Positions 36,084-47,680 of a stretch of DNA of 64,000 nt are shown piece after piece. The notes under the pieces are model-generated. The model searched no databases, had not been told where the DNA came from, and saw only the letters and a list, made by a program, of their open reading frames with translations. The stretch is from Sabethes cyaneus (lineage: Eukaryota; Arthropoda; Insecta; Diptera; Culicidae), in NCBI RefSeq assembly GCF_943734655.1, contig NC_071354.1, forward strand, positions 3,631,001 to 3,695,000, read 5' to 3'. How positions within the stretch are numbered: the first letter of the stretch is position 1; every line of letters starts with the position of its first letter. Made by a program: the position numbers and the translations under genes.

Positions 36084-36427
36084 TACACTGAAGTCGCTTT
36101 TTACGCGACTATTTCTACGCGAATTTCGGAATTTACGCGTTTTTTACGCGAATTTCAGAATTTACGCGGATTTTTTACGCGAATTTCGGAATTTACGCGA
36201 TTTTCGGAACTTACGCGGATGTGCTCAAAACGTCTATTTTTTCGATTAGTTTTGAAATCCACAGTTTTTTATGCGAAATTTTGTTTATTTTTACGCGAAT
36301 TTTAGAATTTATGCTTTTTTTACACGAATTTACGCGTTTTTTAAGCGAATTTCGGAATTTATGCGGTTTTTTACGCGGTTTTGATTTACGCGGGACATAT
36401 CCTTCGTGTAAAAGTGACTTGAGTGTA
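36084..36427 (+). mobile_element. MITE with TIRs and an internal minisatellite
   Basis: The left end TACACTGAAGTCGCTTTTTA and right end TAAAAGTGACTTGAGTGTA are inverted repeats with few mismatches. TA dinucleotides at both edges fit a TA target duplication as in Tc1/mariner-type elements. The interior is a run of ACGCGAATTTCGGAATTT units of roughly 30-35 bp. No transposase is encoded. Confidence 0.7.
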
Positions 36428-36449
36428 TTTATTTATTCCAAGATTTGAA

Positions 36450-36588
36450 GATAGAATTAACAAAAGGGCGAATGTCGCAAGCGTAAACAAACCGAGTGAG
36501 GGTTGATTTTTCTTTGCTGGCCCAGCAAAAAATAACTCTCACCCGTTTTGTTTACATTTGCGACATTCGCCCTTTTGTTAATTCTATC
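36450..36588 (+). mobile_element. Small palindromic hairpin element
   Basis: GATAGAATTAACAAAAGGGC at 36450 is the exact inverse of the end at 36588. Pairing continues through CGAATGTCGCAA and, with mismatches, inward through GTAAACAAA and GTGAGGGTT to a small TGCTGGCCCAGCA centre. It would fold into one long hairpin and looks like a foldback MITE. It lies only 22 bp beyond the previous MITE. No clear TSD is adjacent. Confidence 0.7.
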
Positions 36589-36599
36589 TAGATTTATTC

Positions 36600-37155
36600 C
36601 ATGGAAATATTTCACGCCATGGTGCGGGACAAACAGAGCGGAAAGTTTTTTGTTCGTTTTTGGTTTGCTTTTCGTCGATCAAGTCGTCGATCTATGAGAT
36701 CTGCGTGACCGACGAATCGATTACTGAAAGAAAAGCACCCAAGTTACAGGGATGTCAGATGCTACGATTTTTGTCGACTTAATAGGGTCAGAATTGGTTT
36801 TATATTTAATTTGTAATATAAATCATATATAATTCAGGCATTTTATAGTTTGCTCAGAATCAAGGCGAATTCGTCAAAATGCAGTTTCTTAATTGATTTT
36901 TAGTAGAATTTTGTGTATGTGCACTCCATGGGTAAATAAATGCATTTATAGGTGGTCTAGGGATAGCTGTCATAAAATTTCTGGCATCTCTGGCAGCTCA
37001 AGACAGCGGATTCCGGCATTTTACTTTTCTTCGGGTAGAAGGTTTTCCAGTTTGGGTGTAAAAATCGTGTTTCGCTTTGATTAGTTTTTGATTGGAGCAA
37101 ATTTCTGCGTTCACTTTTAGCTTCGGTAGTGTTGAACAACAGCGAAACAATCAAA
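36600..37155. other. FKBP12 upstream region
   Basis: No coding feature. The promoter of the FKBP12 gene must lie here, but I see no TATA box. A weak initiator-like TTCACTTTT lies near 37109. Confidence 0.4.
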
Positions 37156-37797
37156 ATGGGCGTTGAGGTCATTCCAATCTCCAACGGAGACCGTAAGTAC
37201 ATTTGTAACCAAATTACTGAAATTGCTCCTTTACGTCTGAAGGCAGTGAAGAAGCGGAAATCGATGATTTCCGCTTGTAGTGCAGGATGGTTGATTCTTA
37301 AGTATTTTTTTCTGTGCTTTATAGAATCTACCTTCCCAAAGACCGGCCAGGTTGCAGTGGTCCACTACACTGGCACACTGGACAATGGAACGGTGTTTGA
37401 CTCTTCCCGCACTCGTGGAAAACCTTTCCGATTCACCGTTGGCCGCGGGGAGGTCATCCGTGGATGGGACGAAGGTGTCGCTCAGGTTAGTATTTGTGGG
37501 AATTTTCCTCGCACACTCAGGTCCAGTGACCTTTGATTGTCAGTAGAGCCGAGGGGCGAGTCGGTGGTGAAACGATGTTTGATAAAATTAGAACATTGTG
37601 TCACATCATCTAGCGGAAGGTGGGGCTCGATGGGCAGTTGGGTAATGATGCGTACTTTTTCGTTTTAGATGTCGGTTGGACAACGCGCCAAATTGGTCTG
37701 TTCACCGGACTACGCATACGGTAGCCGCGGCCACCCCGGAGTTATCCCTCCGAATGCTACTTTGACCTTCGACGTTGAACTGTTACGGGTCGAATAA
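37156..37797 (+). CDS. Fkbp12: FKBP12-type peptidyl-prolyl cis-trans isomerase
   Basis: Three exons join to 108 codons: 37156-37192, 37325-37485 and 37669-37797. Introns are 132 and 183 bp with GT..AG ends (GTAAGT..TATAG, GTTAGT..TTTAG), and the exon sum is 327 nt. The start [12 protein letters not shown] and length match animal FKBP12. Residues of the drug- and substrate-binding pocket are visible: Tyr in VHYTG, Phe-Asp in VFDSS, the EVIRGW block with the pocket Trp, Tyr-His in [14 protein letters not shown], and Phe in LTFDVEL. The family is cytosolic, isomerises Xaa-Pro bonds, binds FK506 and rapamycin, and associates with TGF-beta receptor I and ryanodine receptors. An AATAAA overlaps the stop codon. 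It converges with EFR3, 1.16 kb downstream. Confidence 0.96.
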
Positions 37798-38961
37798 ATC
37801 AGCCAAATTAACATAATGAAGTAACCGGTTAAATCAGTGAATCAAACAAAAAATAGCATACAAATACGGAAATATTGAAGCAATCCTTGAAACCGGGTTT
37901 GGTGTATGAACTTTGACAACTTATTACAAAACTAATATGGGAGGAACAGTAGAATATGCTAAATCTTCATTCAACAGTCGATCATGGGAAAAAAGGTCGC
38001 ACTTGTAACTGTAGGTTTTCAATCGACACTCACTATCTAAACGAACTTTATCTTTGAACAAAACAAAAAAATTAACAAATCAACAAACGATGCATTTATA
38101 CTGTCTACTTCTCTATCGATTTTTAGAAAATTTATTATTAGAAAGCCAATTGAGCTCCTGTAGTATCATCTTTGAGATTGTGTAGCGTAAAAGCGAAAAA
38201 ATCTGTTCCAATTTTGATAGGTCCTTGCGGAAAACATTTCGTAGTTGTGCAAAGAGCCTGCTCTGGCAGTGGGTTTTGGCAATCTTTTCCACGTTTCAAC
38301 TTCCGTTTTACAATTCCAAAAACATATACAACATAAAAAAAACGTTTCAAATAAAATACAACATAATACCAAACATATATACAGAAAACAGAAAACTAAA
38401 AGCAAAAACATTTAAAATTTAACAGTTTAAATGAGAGTCATATACCATTCGACGTTGTAATGCAAAAGAAAGAATTATTCATAACTCTGTATCTCAATTA
38501 TAGAACAAAACAATAGATGATTACAGTGGAACACCTTTGTCGGTCCGAAAGTTCGCCTTGTCTGCATCAGAAGTGTTTTTCGAAGTTTAATAATCCCCTA
38601 AGTCAATTGAAAGATTTGGATGCATTTGTGAATATCCAATTGAATATTTATTTACTAGAAACCGATCGTAATACCTACCAAAAATTTAGTGTCAACTGTA
38701 AAATCTGACGACTGCAACTAGAATATTTCACAGACCAAATTTCAAATACTTTAAAACACTCTTAATTAATCCCTTAACTTTTGATCCTCTTGTTCGACCA
38801 TTCCTTCGCCTTGCTGGTTATCCTCCCGACTAGCTAACAAGAAATACAGTATAATGTAACAGAAATACAACAATTCCACGAAATACATAACAATCGGCAG
38901 AGCCACCAACCAGCGGGTCCTAATTGGCCCAAGCACCTGGAGCGCTAAACCATCCGCACGA
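37798..38961. other. Convergent intergenic region: 3' UTRs of FKBP12 and EFR3
   Basis: AT-rich with no coding frame of note. A minus-strand AATAAA (TTTATT at 38646-38651) could serve EFR3, giving about 310 bp of 3' UTR. Exact ends are not visible. Confidence 0.4.
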
Positions 38962-41627
38962 CTAGTAAAAGAACAGCTCGGGAAAGTTATTCTCGTAGAT
39001 CGTCCGCTGCTGGTTGACTTTCGTGCCGTCGACTGCCGACACCGCCGAGGAGTTCAGCATCATCTGGTTGCCGCAGCTGATCTGCCGTTCGGCGGCCAAC
39101 GAGTTGAAAATTTCATTCAACCGATTCTGGATGACCTCGTGCTGCGGTTCGGTTCTGCGCACCAAATCTTCGAAAGCCGTTTCACGGAACGTTCGCCCGA
39201 TGGCTACCTGCCTCTCGTGGGCTTCCCGTTTGGCTGCCTCCGTCGGTTCCGCCAGCACGCGTTTCATCGCTTCGAAGTTGTAGTCCGATGCGAGCGAACG
39301 CTTCTGGACGCCTGGCGAGCTGCTGACGGACTCGATGTCGTTATAGTTGTCCACGATGCTGTTACGGGAGGCACCTTAAGGAGATTTAGGAAGATTATCA
39401 GTTTACTTGTTACGTGTGATTTGATTAAAACAAATACTCACTCGTATCAACCCATGAATGTCGATGGGCGGACATATCGGTCTGGTTTAGCGCGTACGGC
39501 ATTCCCGTTTGCACACGGTTGTGCTCGATTCCGGCTTGCTGCAGACACTCGGCAATTGCCAGTTTATCAATCATCAGGTGGGGAAGATTAGTGTTCAACG
39601 CACTGGGCGCTGGTTTATCGTTATCCATCAACGGTGGCAGCAAGTAGGATGCTTCCTCCATGCGTGCCTGAATGACTTTCTCCGCATATTCGACGATAGT
39701 GGACGTACCAGTGCAGCGGCCAGTTAGAATCAGCAGAGAAATCGCTATACTGTGCAAGTTGCAGCGATGTTTGGGCGACAATTCGACCTCGGTGAGAGCC
39801 ACTTGCTGAATTCTGATTAAGAAAAATTATATTATTTAAATTTAGTCAATTTATTCTGCTTTAAACTTACCCAAGTACGAACAGCAGGAATTCCTGAACC
39901 GTTTCACCGCATGCCATTTCAACCACCATCAAGGCGGCGGTGTTGTACGACGAGCGTAGCACTTCCACGTTGTTTTCCTGGGACATTCCATCGATGATGG
40001 CCTGCAGCATGTTCGAGCCGTACTTGTGCGTGAACAGAATGTCCGACCGGGACGGTTGCTCCATCGTTAGGGTCGGAATGTTACCGATGCTGATGGCACT
40101 CAGTAAGTGCTGGTTTTGGTGCCGATCAAGCAACTGCTGGAAGATTTGCATGACAATTACCCGGATGGAAACGGAAGAAGCCCGAGCCATCTTCAGCAGG
40201 GGCTGCAAGAATGACACGGGGAAAGCCTTCTCGAAGGAAACGGTTCGATATTGAGTGCCAACTTTGAGCAAGGATTTTAGCAGAATATTCTGCAAAAGTT
40301 GGTCACCCTTGCTTTTTTTCGAGGGATCCGGAACGGTGTTCATAATGAACAGCATGATTTCAATCTTCTGGTAGTCTGGATGATGATTGGCAAATTCGCC
40401 GAGGGCGTTGATAAGTGCTTCCTGATATTGCGTCTCCTCCGGAGTGGATTCATGTTGAGTGCTGACCGAGGTCTTCAGATGAGTAAGGAGATTGTTAATA
40501 ATATCCAATGCGGAAGGACCGACACTTTCACCCGCGGCAATTGCGATAATTTTAGATAGCACAACAGCCAACGAGGTGCGGGTTTTTGGAGATGAAGCAA
40601 GATTCTGATCTAAATGTGACATCAGGGTCTCAACCACAGTGTACGAGTACTGCGGTTGAATCGAGATCATAACAATCCGGAAAGTATCGATTGCAAAACG
40701 ATTCGGAACCCACAGCTTGTGATTATCCAAATGGGTCAGCAATGGTTTCAAAACGGCACGAATATGGCCGAAGGATGCTCGCGATACCAATTCCCTTAAA
40801 ACGGCTTCCGCCAAAACGGGTGGTGTTGATGGGGTTGCTTCCTGATCCATCGATTTACTCTCACTTGAAGATTGCATATTGTAAAGCAGCGACGGCACAA
40901 TCTTCTCCATATGTTGTTTTTCCCAAATGTTTTCCACCAAATCATCCGAAACTGTCTTTCTAATCACACCTTGGAGCCCTTTAATGCCAGCCATTCTAAT
41001 ACTATCACGCAACTCCAAATCTTCGTTGTTCCCGAAGCACATCGAACTAAACTTGGAAATAAAGAAATCGTACCGTCGATGATAGGAAGGCGTATCTTCT
41101 TCGATGTTAGCAAACCGTACAAATGAATTCGTTGCCATAATCTGCAACGTCGGGTTTATATCCTCCATCAGCTTTTGCACCATTCGGAGAAAACTCTCGA
41201 CGAACAGATTCAGAATCTGGGCATGACATGCCATCAACAGTAGATCCATGGCTTCCATTGCAATTTCGACAAACTTGTAACGTTTGCGGTTGATATCCTT
41301 GGAAGCTCGCTGGTACAGATACTCTCCGATCCGGTCCAGCTTTTCCGGCGATCGGAGCGAATAGAAGGTAAGTTTTTCCATGTTTGATTTGACCAGGCCA
41401 TCTTCCGGGTTGACAGGAAAAATGTTATCCACCAGCCGCTTGTAGCGAGGTCTCAGCGCTGAACAGCAGCCACAGCAACCTAATAAGGCGTAAAGAAAAA
41501 AGAAAGTGGCCTTCGTATAAACAACTTTATATATCAATAACATTAATAATTAACAGTGATGACTCAACGTAGTAAATAAAAATGGCTGTTTTGAACGATA
41601 TTTTAAAACCACAAATTTACCCATCAT
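38962..41627 (-). CDS. stmA: EFR3 homolog (rolling blackout / stambha A)
   Basis: Four minus-strand exons: 41627-41621, 41479-39871, 39812-39442 and 39374-38962. They sum to 2400 nt (799 aa), a usual EFR3 length. All introns are GT..AG and short (141, 58 and 67 bp). The seven-nucleotide first exon (ATGATGG before GTAAAT) supplies the start; the next exon restores phase and gives M-M-G-C-C-G-C-C. This N-terminal cysteine cluster is the palmitoylation site in the family. It is followed by ALRPRYKRLVDNIFP and by the hallmark FANIEEDTPSYHRRYDFF near residue 150; the rest is an armadillo/HEAT-like rod. EFR3 anchors the PI4KIIIalpha-TTC7-FAM126 complex at the plasma membrane to make PI4P. The fly gene is needed for phototransduction and synaptic function. 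The tiny first exon is my inference; exons 2-4 are firm. Confidence 0.95.
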
Positions 41628-42004
41628 TTTCGTTGCCTCCGGTAAAGGTTTTTAGTGCTGTTCAACGAAAAATTTCAGAATAAGTTTTTTAGCCACCGCA
41701 CTGCGAAGTTTTACGAGATTTCGAAACAATTTCCACGGTCGAAAAAATTGTACAATTTTGTACCACCCATAACAACACAACAGAAAGATGACGATAGAAA
41801 CGATAGAAACGAAAACGAATGAGCCAGATCGGATCGGAGAACTGTCAGTCGCTTGAATCAGCTGCTCAATTAGCAGGGATGTGCTACACTGCACTATCTA
41901 TCTAATGCAGGGTTGCTCATTGGGACGATTTGGAAAGTGAGACAATACCATGAAGACTAAGTAATTTTGAATAAATAAATATTTTTATATATTTATTCCG
42001 CGCA
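41628..42004. other. EFR3 upstream region
   Basis: Contains a hydrophobic minus-strand open frame (41894-41652), but it has no ATG, only a GTG at its start, so I do not call a gene. It is probably 5' UTR or promoter of EFR3. Confidence 0.4.
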
Positions 42005-42413
42005 GTGCCGTGCCGTGAAGATAAGCATAAGCATAGGATACCGCCCGTGTGCTGCTACTCCGTTACTGACCAGGACCGATGAAAATTGCGAAATGATGGC
42101 TGGAAAAAGCATACTTGGGACAGCACGCTATTCCTCATTGTGCAACTTTATCAGGTCCCTGCATGCTGATCAATACCGACGCCGGCCACGTCCGAATGCG
42201 GGTCCTGGTGGGATGGGAAGGAATGTTAGTCCAATTCTTGTTGCTACTAAAGACTATAGGAATCCTCTGCATCTTCACAAGTATTTCGAAAAAGGAATTG
42301 GTGTTAGTAGATGGGGGGAGCTAGTTGGACCCTAAGTTGATAAGCATTTCCTCTTAAATACGCCAATATGCAGAGATATAGCACCCTACACGCTTGTGCC
42401 GTGCCGTGAAGAT
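42005..42413 (+). mobile_element. Unidentified insertion with an exact 18-bp direct repeat
   Basis: GTGCCGTGCCGTGAAGAT occurs at 42005-42022 and again at 42396-42413, flanking 373 bp. Such a long exact duplication suggests target-primed retroposition. The insert begins AAGCATAAGCATAGGATACC and has a GC-richer middle. It has no tRNA-like boxes or protein motif that I recognise. The repeat contains GTGCC twice, so a chance or replication-slippage origin is less likely but not excluded. Confidence 0.5.
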
Positions 42414-42479
42414 GTAGACAAATCAATCAACGCAATGCCGGTTTCATTCCAGACACTGAACATCTTACTTCCAATTGTA

Positions 42480-45362
42480 GGCGAAAATGAAACGCTATAG
42501 TTTATTTTTGACAAAACTTCTAGTTTAGGACTTAATCAAATCAATCATGTGAAGAATCAGCAAAATTGCTTTTTAGATTTATTGTTAACAAACATGCATG
42601 AAGACTTTTGTGTAACCGCCTCATTGACTCCACTATGGAAAAACGAAGCATTCCATACAGCCATTGAATTTTCTATATTTGTACATGAAAATAAGAGACC
42701 CCTTGATTGGGAATATGAAGATATCCACCAGGTTTGGCATACACTTTTCGCTTTGATTTTGCTCTTTTGATTACTGTTCCTCAGCCAAGCAGAATTTGAA
42801 AAAGTGGTGTATGGGGCAGTTGTAGAACTAGTAATTATCTATAATATTGCTGAAGAAAGTGAAGTTTTATCTTTAGTATTTACGGCGCTGTAGCGCAGCA
42901 ATGCCGTTGGTAGCAAAAAGAGCGCTCTTTTTGCTACCAAGAGGGTAGCAGCCTTATAGAGCCATAAATACAAAATGCGCAGTAATTCTCACTTCAGCAA
43001 TATTGTAGATAATAACAAATTCTACAAACGCCCCATACATCACTTTTTCAAGTTTAGCTTGGCTGAGATGCAGTAATCAAAAGAGCAAAATTGAAGCGAA
43101 AAGTGTATGCCAAGCCTAATGTTCACCAGTTTATTTGGCAAATTATGATATCATTAAATGTTGTCTTAGCACATTAGATTGGCAAACCCTTCTCAATTGT
43201 GATGAAGGTATCGAAACCTCTATAGAAATCTTTTACAAATTATTAAATGAAATTATAAATGAGCATGTCCCTCTAAAGAAAGTAAGGCGACATGGCTATT
43301 CAAAATATCCTATTTGGTTTAACCAAAAAATAAAAAACTTGAAAAATCGCAAACAAAAAGCCCATAAAAGGTACAAGAATAATGGCAGTAACGCAAATCT
43401 GGCCCTTAGATATTTGTAACCAATTAAATGTAGTCATTGATACTGCATTCGAGCAATATAATTCCAAAGCCGAAAGTGAATTAAAACTTCATCCAAAAAA
43501 TTTCTTAAATTATGTAAAAACTAAATTGAAATCGAACAATTATCCGACAGAAATGTATCTCAACGAAACGGTTGCTGATAACCCAGATGAAATTTGCAAT
43601 CTATTTTCAACTTTTTTTCAAAGAACTTATACTGCTTTTTCGGAAACAGATCGGGATTACAGATATTTCGATTTCCTCCCAGAATTTTCTACTGATATCA
43701 ATCGAACTACTGATGAAAAATCGAAGCGCATGTTATTTTAGAAGGTTTAACTAAGTTGGATGCCTGGACCCGACGGTATTCCTCCCGTGTTTTTGAAAAA
43801 GTTAGCATTAGAACTTACAGCTCCATTGTATTGGCTTTTTAACATGTCACTAGAATCCGGCAATTTCCCTAAGGCATGGAAAGTCTCATACCTCATTCCA
43901 ATTTTTAAAAGCGGTAAAAAATCTGATATAAGTAACTATCGAGGTATGGCTATTATTTCTTGTATTCCCAAACTTTTTGAAGCAATCATTAATGAATCGT
44001 TGTTCAATCAAGTCAAAAATAGAATATCTAATATGCAACATGGGTTTTCTAAGGGCCGCTCAACTAATACAAATCTAATTGAATTCGTTAGTTATTCGCT
44101 GAATGCAATGGACAAAGGGAGCTATGTAGAAGCATTATATACTGATTTCAGCAAAGCATTTGATCGTGTTGATATACCCATGCTATTATTCAAATTACAA
44201 AAAATAGGAGTCCAATCAGATCTGCTTAAATGGATCGAATCCTATCTGACTAATCGTCAGCAAATAGTCAAATTTGAAGGGAAAAATTCAAACCCTCTAG
44301 AAGTAACCTCTGGAGTTCCCCAAGGTTCACATTTAGGCCCTCTTTTGTTTATTTTATTTGTGAACGATATCTCTTTCTTACTGAGAGATGTTAGGGTATT
44401 AATATATGCCGATGATATGAAGCTCTTTTTTAGAAATAACAAGCGAGGAGGACGTCAGAGTATTCCAGCTTGAAATACAGGTTTTCTATATTTGGTGTAA
44501 CAGAAGTCTTCTTCAACTTAACACTCATAAATGTAGATTACAATTTCTCTAGGAAATAATTCGGTTGAAAAGTGTGAAAAAATCAGAGATTTAGGAGTTA
44601 TATTAGACTCAAAATTAACATTTATTGAATATTATAACACAATTATCAACAGAGCTAACAGTATGCTAGGATTTATAAAAAGATTTAGCTACGACTTCCG
44701 TGACCCATACACAATAAAAACACTATATCTTGCATATGTGCGGTCAATATTAGAATACTGTAGCATAGTCTGGTCACCATTTTCATTAATACACCAGGAA
44801 CGAATAGAATCAGTACAAAAACAATTCGTGCTGTTTGCTTTGCGTAAACTAAATTGGACAAGCTTTCCTCTTCCCTCTTATGAAGCCCGCTGCTTGCTTA
44901 TAAATATACAGACACTAAAACAGCGACGTGAGTTCGCCAGTGTCATTTGTAAACGATATTGTTTCCCACCGTATAGATTATATAGAAATTTTATCTAAAC
45001 TCAGCTTTTATGTACCGAACCGTCAATTGCGGAACCGAAATATATTTAGCATAAGTCACTGTCGCACAAACTATGCCAAATTCGGGCCTTTAAATCAGAT
45101 GATGATCGCCTATAACCAACATTGCGAAAATATTGACTTTACTATGTCTAAATTAAAATTAAAACAATACTTTAATTCTTCGCGTTAAATGCAAAAAATG
45201 TAAGCAATATTATGTAATTAAAAAGTTACACTGTTCAGTTTTCTTTGTAGATTGTATTGTAGTAATAGAACTAATATAATATAATAACTAATGTAAAAGG
45301 TCTGCTATGATTTGACGACTAAATAAATAAATAAAAATTAAATAAATAAATAAATAAATAAA
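42480..45362 (+). pseudogene. Jockey-like LINE, 5'-truncated, nearly open
   Basis: It starts inside the endonuclease domain: the frame at 42549 has CFLDLLLTN, typical of its end. After an inserted MITE it continues through ANYDIIK (43135), a linker, then RT at 43760-44450 with GPDGIPPVFLK, QHGFSKGRSTNTNL, YTDFSKAFDRVD, SGVPQGSHLGPLLF and the YADD active site near 44405-44420. A Jockey-type C-terminus follows, with IRDLGVILDSKL and YVRSILEYCSIVWSP. There is no RNase H. It ends in a (TAAA)n tail at 45325-45362. Only a few stops and frameshifts occur (about 43740, 44470, 44550, 44950), so it is one of the youngest LINEs here. Confidence 0.88.
42733..43120 (+). mobile_element. Long foldback MITE inserted in the LINE ORF
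   Basis: Arms of about 130 bp pair closely: TTTGGCATACACTTTTCGC at the left and GCGAAAAGTGTATGCCAA at the right, continuing through TTTGATTTTGCTCTTTTGATTAC and CAGCCAAGC to CTTCAGCAATATT. The centre holds a perfect 34-bp palindrome at 42907-42940. An imperfect 11-bp repeat (ATATCCACCAG / ATGTTCACCAG) at 42722-42732 and 43121-43131 fits a target duplication, because the LINE frame resumes just after the right copy. No protein is encoded. Confidence 0.8.
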
Positions 45363-45509
45363 GCGGAAAGTGCTATTGTTGTTCTCGCCAGACAAATTTA
45401 CAATTAATTAAACGCAGTCTCTTTGGTTCAGTCAGTTCGCAGCCACCGCCGCGTATTCGTATTCTGATTGTTTCTATTGTACGGACAAATTGTTACAGTC
45501 ATATGGGCG
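45363..45509. other. No feature recognised
   Basis: Short spacer between the LINE tail and a minisatellite. Confidence 0.3.
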
Positions 45510-46108
45510 TTACTCCCCCCTTGTCGTCAGCAACCTCCGGTCATCAGCTCCTTCTTTTGTCCAACCGTCACTTATGGGAGAACCATCCAAACATTTCGGT
45601 CCCCCTGTTGCCAACCCCTTCAGTTCTGATTCCCTTATGTCAAGGAACATGTGTACCAAGTTTGATGAAGAACGATCAAGGTGTTTCGGAGTTATGGCCT
45701 CCCCCCCTATTAGGGACCCGCCCCCACCTATTAGGGAACCTCCCCCTCCCCTTTTTGTTGACCCCTCAGTGCTGATTCTCTTATGTCAAGGAATATGTGT
45801 GCCAAGTTTGATGAAGAACGGTCTAGGCATTTCGGAGTTTAGGGCTCCCACCTATTAAAGACCCTCCCCCACCTATTAGGGAACCTCCCCCTCCCCTTTT
45901 TGTTGACCCCCCAGTGCTGATTCTCTTATGTCAAGGAACATGTGTGCCAAGTTTGATGAAGAACGGTCTAGGCATTTCGGAGTTTGGGGCTCCTCCCTCC
46001 TATTAGGGACCCCCCCTCTTTTGTCAACCCCCCAGTGCTGATTCTCTTTTATCAAGGAACATGTGTGCCTTGTTTGGTGGAGATCGGTCAAGGCGTTCTG
46101 GAGTTATG
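45510..46108 (+). repeat. Minisatellite, about four units of 121-146 bp
   Basis: The block GGAACATGTGTGCCAAGTTT recurs at 45644, 45790, 45935 and 46056, so spacings are 146, 145 and 121 bp. Each unit also has GATGAAGAACGGTC, a CATTTCGGAGTT block and CCCCAGTGCTGATTCTCTTA. The C-rich parts give long open frames by chance. It runs directly into the microsatellite that follows. Confidence 0.85.
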
Positions 46109-46109
46109 G

Positions 46110-46424
46110 TGGAACATACAAACATACAAAAATACAAACATACAAACATACAAAAATACAAACATACAAACATACAAACATACAAACATACAAACATACA
46201 AACATTCAAACATACAAACATACAAACATACAAACATACAAACATACAAACATACAAACATACAAACATACAAACATACAAACATACAAACATACAAACA
46301 TACAAACATACAAACATACAAACATACAAACATACAAACATACAAACATACAAACATACAAACATACAAACATACAAACATACAAACATACAAACATACA
46401 AACATACAAACATACAAACATACT
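46110..46424 (+). repeat. Microsatellite, (AAACATAC)n
   Basis: About 315 bp of an 8-bp unit with a few changes at the left end (AAATAC) and one at 46205 (ACATTC). It produces repetitive frames on both strands that are not genes. It sits immediately after the minisatellite motif CGTTCTGGAGTTATGGTGG. Confidence 0.95.
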
Positions 46425-46689
46425 CACGCTCACTTTTATATATATAGATATGCATTTTATTCAGTTAATACGAATATCAAGAAGGTTTTTGAAAGTTATG
46501 TTTGTATTATTGCTTTAACGTTTAACCAGTTGCAAGTTGCACGAATAACACTCTAGTTTAACAAAGAAAACATTGCATACTATTGCCACTTGAAAAATAA
46601 TGTTTTTGTAATGCCAAGGTCAGTAACATGGTCGACTCTGCGCAAATCAAGTCCATCAATTCGGTAACTAAAAAGAATCGGATATTTTA

Positions 46690-47240
46690 AGCGGTAAAAG
46701 CTTGCATCACCTTGCATTTTGCAATACTTATAGTGAAACAGTTTTGTTTACACCAAACAGTAAAAACATCGAGTCTGCCAGAAACAATTTCAGGTTATCA
46801 GCATATACAAGTCTGCAACCAACCCCCAACGGGAAAGTGACGTCGTTGAAAAACAGCGAAAAAAAACAGCGGTCTCATATTTCTACCTTGCGGAACTCCA
46901 GAGGTGTTCGTGAATTCCGAAGAAATACAGGAACCAAGTTTTATATGCAGTATTCTACCGTTCAAGTACGAGCTTAACCATTGTATCATCTGTTGAGATG
47001 CACCGAGCCGGGAAAGCTTGCACTACAATATTGCATGGCCAATACGATCAAAAGCTGCTTTCCGAGTCAATTACGTCTACTTGCTTCTTGTTCTTCATTT
47101 GCGAAATGCAGGACGAAGTAAATTCCTTCAACTTCGTGCATACGGAACGACCAGGAGCCATGCTGTGCCGTGGATATATAATTCTTTGTGTGGGACAACA
47201 TCACTCCACTTACGACTATCTCAAACAATTTTAACGTAGC
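46690..47240 (-). pseudogene. Jockey-like LINE RT fragment
   Basis: The minus strand gives a FDRIGHAI-like block near 47030-47055, then QQMIQWLSSYLNGRIL near 46950-46990 and SGVPQGRNMRPLFF near 46860-46890 (a changed PQGSNLGPLLF). Stops and insertions break it up. Confidence 0.65.
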
Positions 47241-47395
47241 CGCGTAAGGTTAGTAATTTCACGATAGTTCCTTACGTTTTGACGGTCGCCATGGAATAAT
47301 ATTATTTAAAAAAAGCTCCTCACAAATCATTCCATGATGGTGGCCAACTCTACAGAAAGTAGAAAAAACTATTTTAACATTAAGAAGTTTCCACG

Positions 47396-47650
47396 TTGCA
47401 TCAGCTGCTTAGGGAACCACCCATCGGTCACACCGCAAATATCGGTCGCCTGCGATGGGCTGAGCACGTCGTGGGGGTGTCGGACGACAGCCCGGTTGAA
47501 AAAGTTCTCAATAACGATCCGACTGGAACGAGACCGCGGGGCGGACCCTACGCAGACTACGTGGTGGGCGAATTGCGGCCATAGATCGAGTGGAATGGAG
47601 ACGACTTCTTCGTACAGCCGAGGAAACCACGGCCTTGAGCTGATTAAGTA
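47396..47650 (+). pseudogene. LINE-A C-terminal fragment
   Basis: The translation gives IGRLRWAEHVVGVSDDSPVEKVL, then DPTGTRPRGGPY and, after a stop, IEWRRLLRTAEETTAL. This is the C-terminal order of LINE-A proteins. The opposite orientation to the adjacent Jockey fragment shows these are separate insertions. Confidence 0.7.
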
Positions 47651-47680
47651 AGTTAAGTGAGTAAGTTTCCACTTTCGGTT

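Noticed and set aside
41652..41894. Hydrophobic 80-codon minus-strand frame just upstream of EFR3, possible upstream ORF or dicistronic membrane microprotein
   Set aside because: It contains no ATG: it opens at GTG after an in-frame stop and has no internal Met. Hydrophobicity is expected from T-rich minus-strand sequence.
46010..46556. Open frames across the CATACAAA array on both strands
   Set aside because: Frames are open only because the repeat unit lacks stops; the products are purely repetitive.
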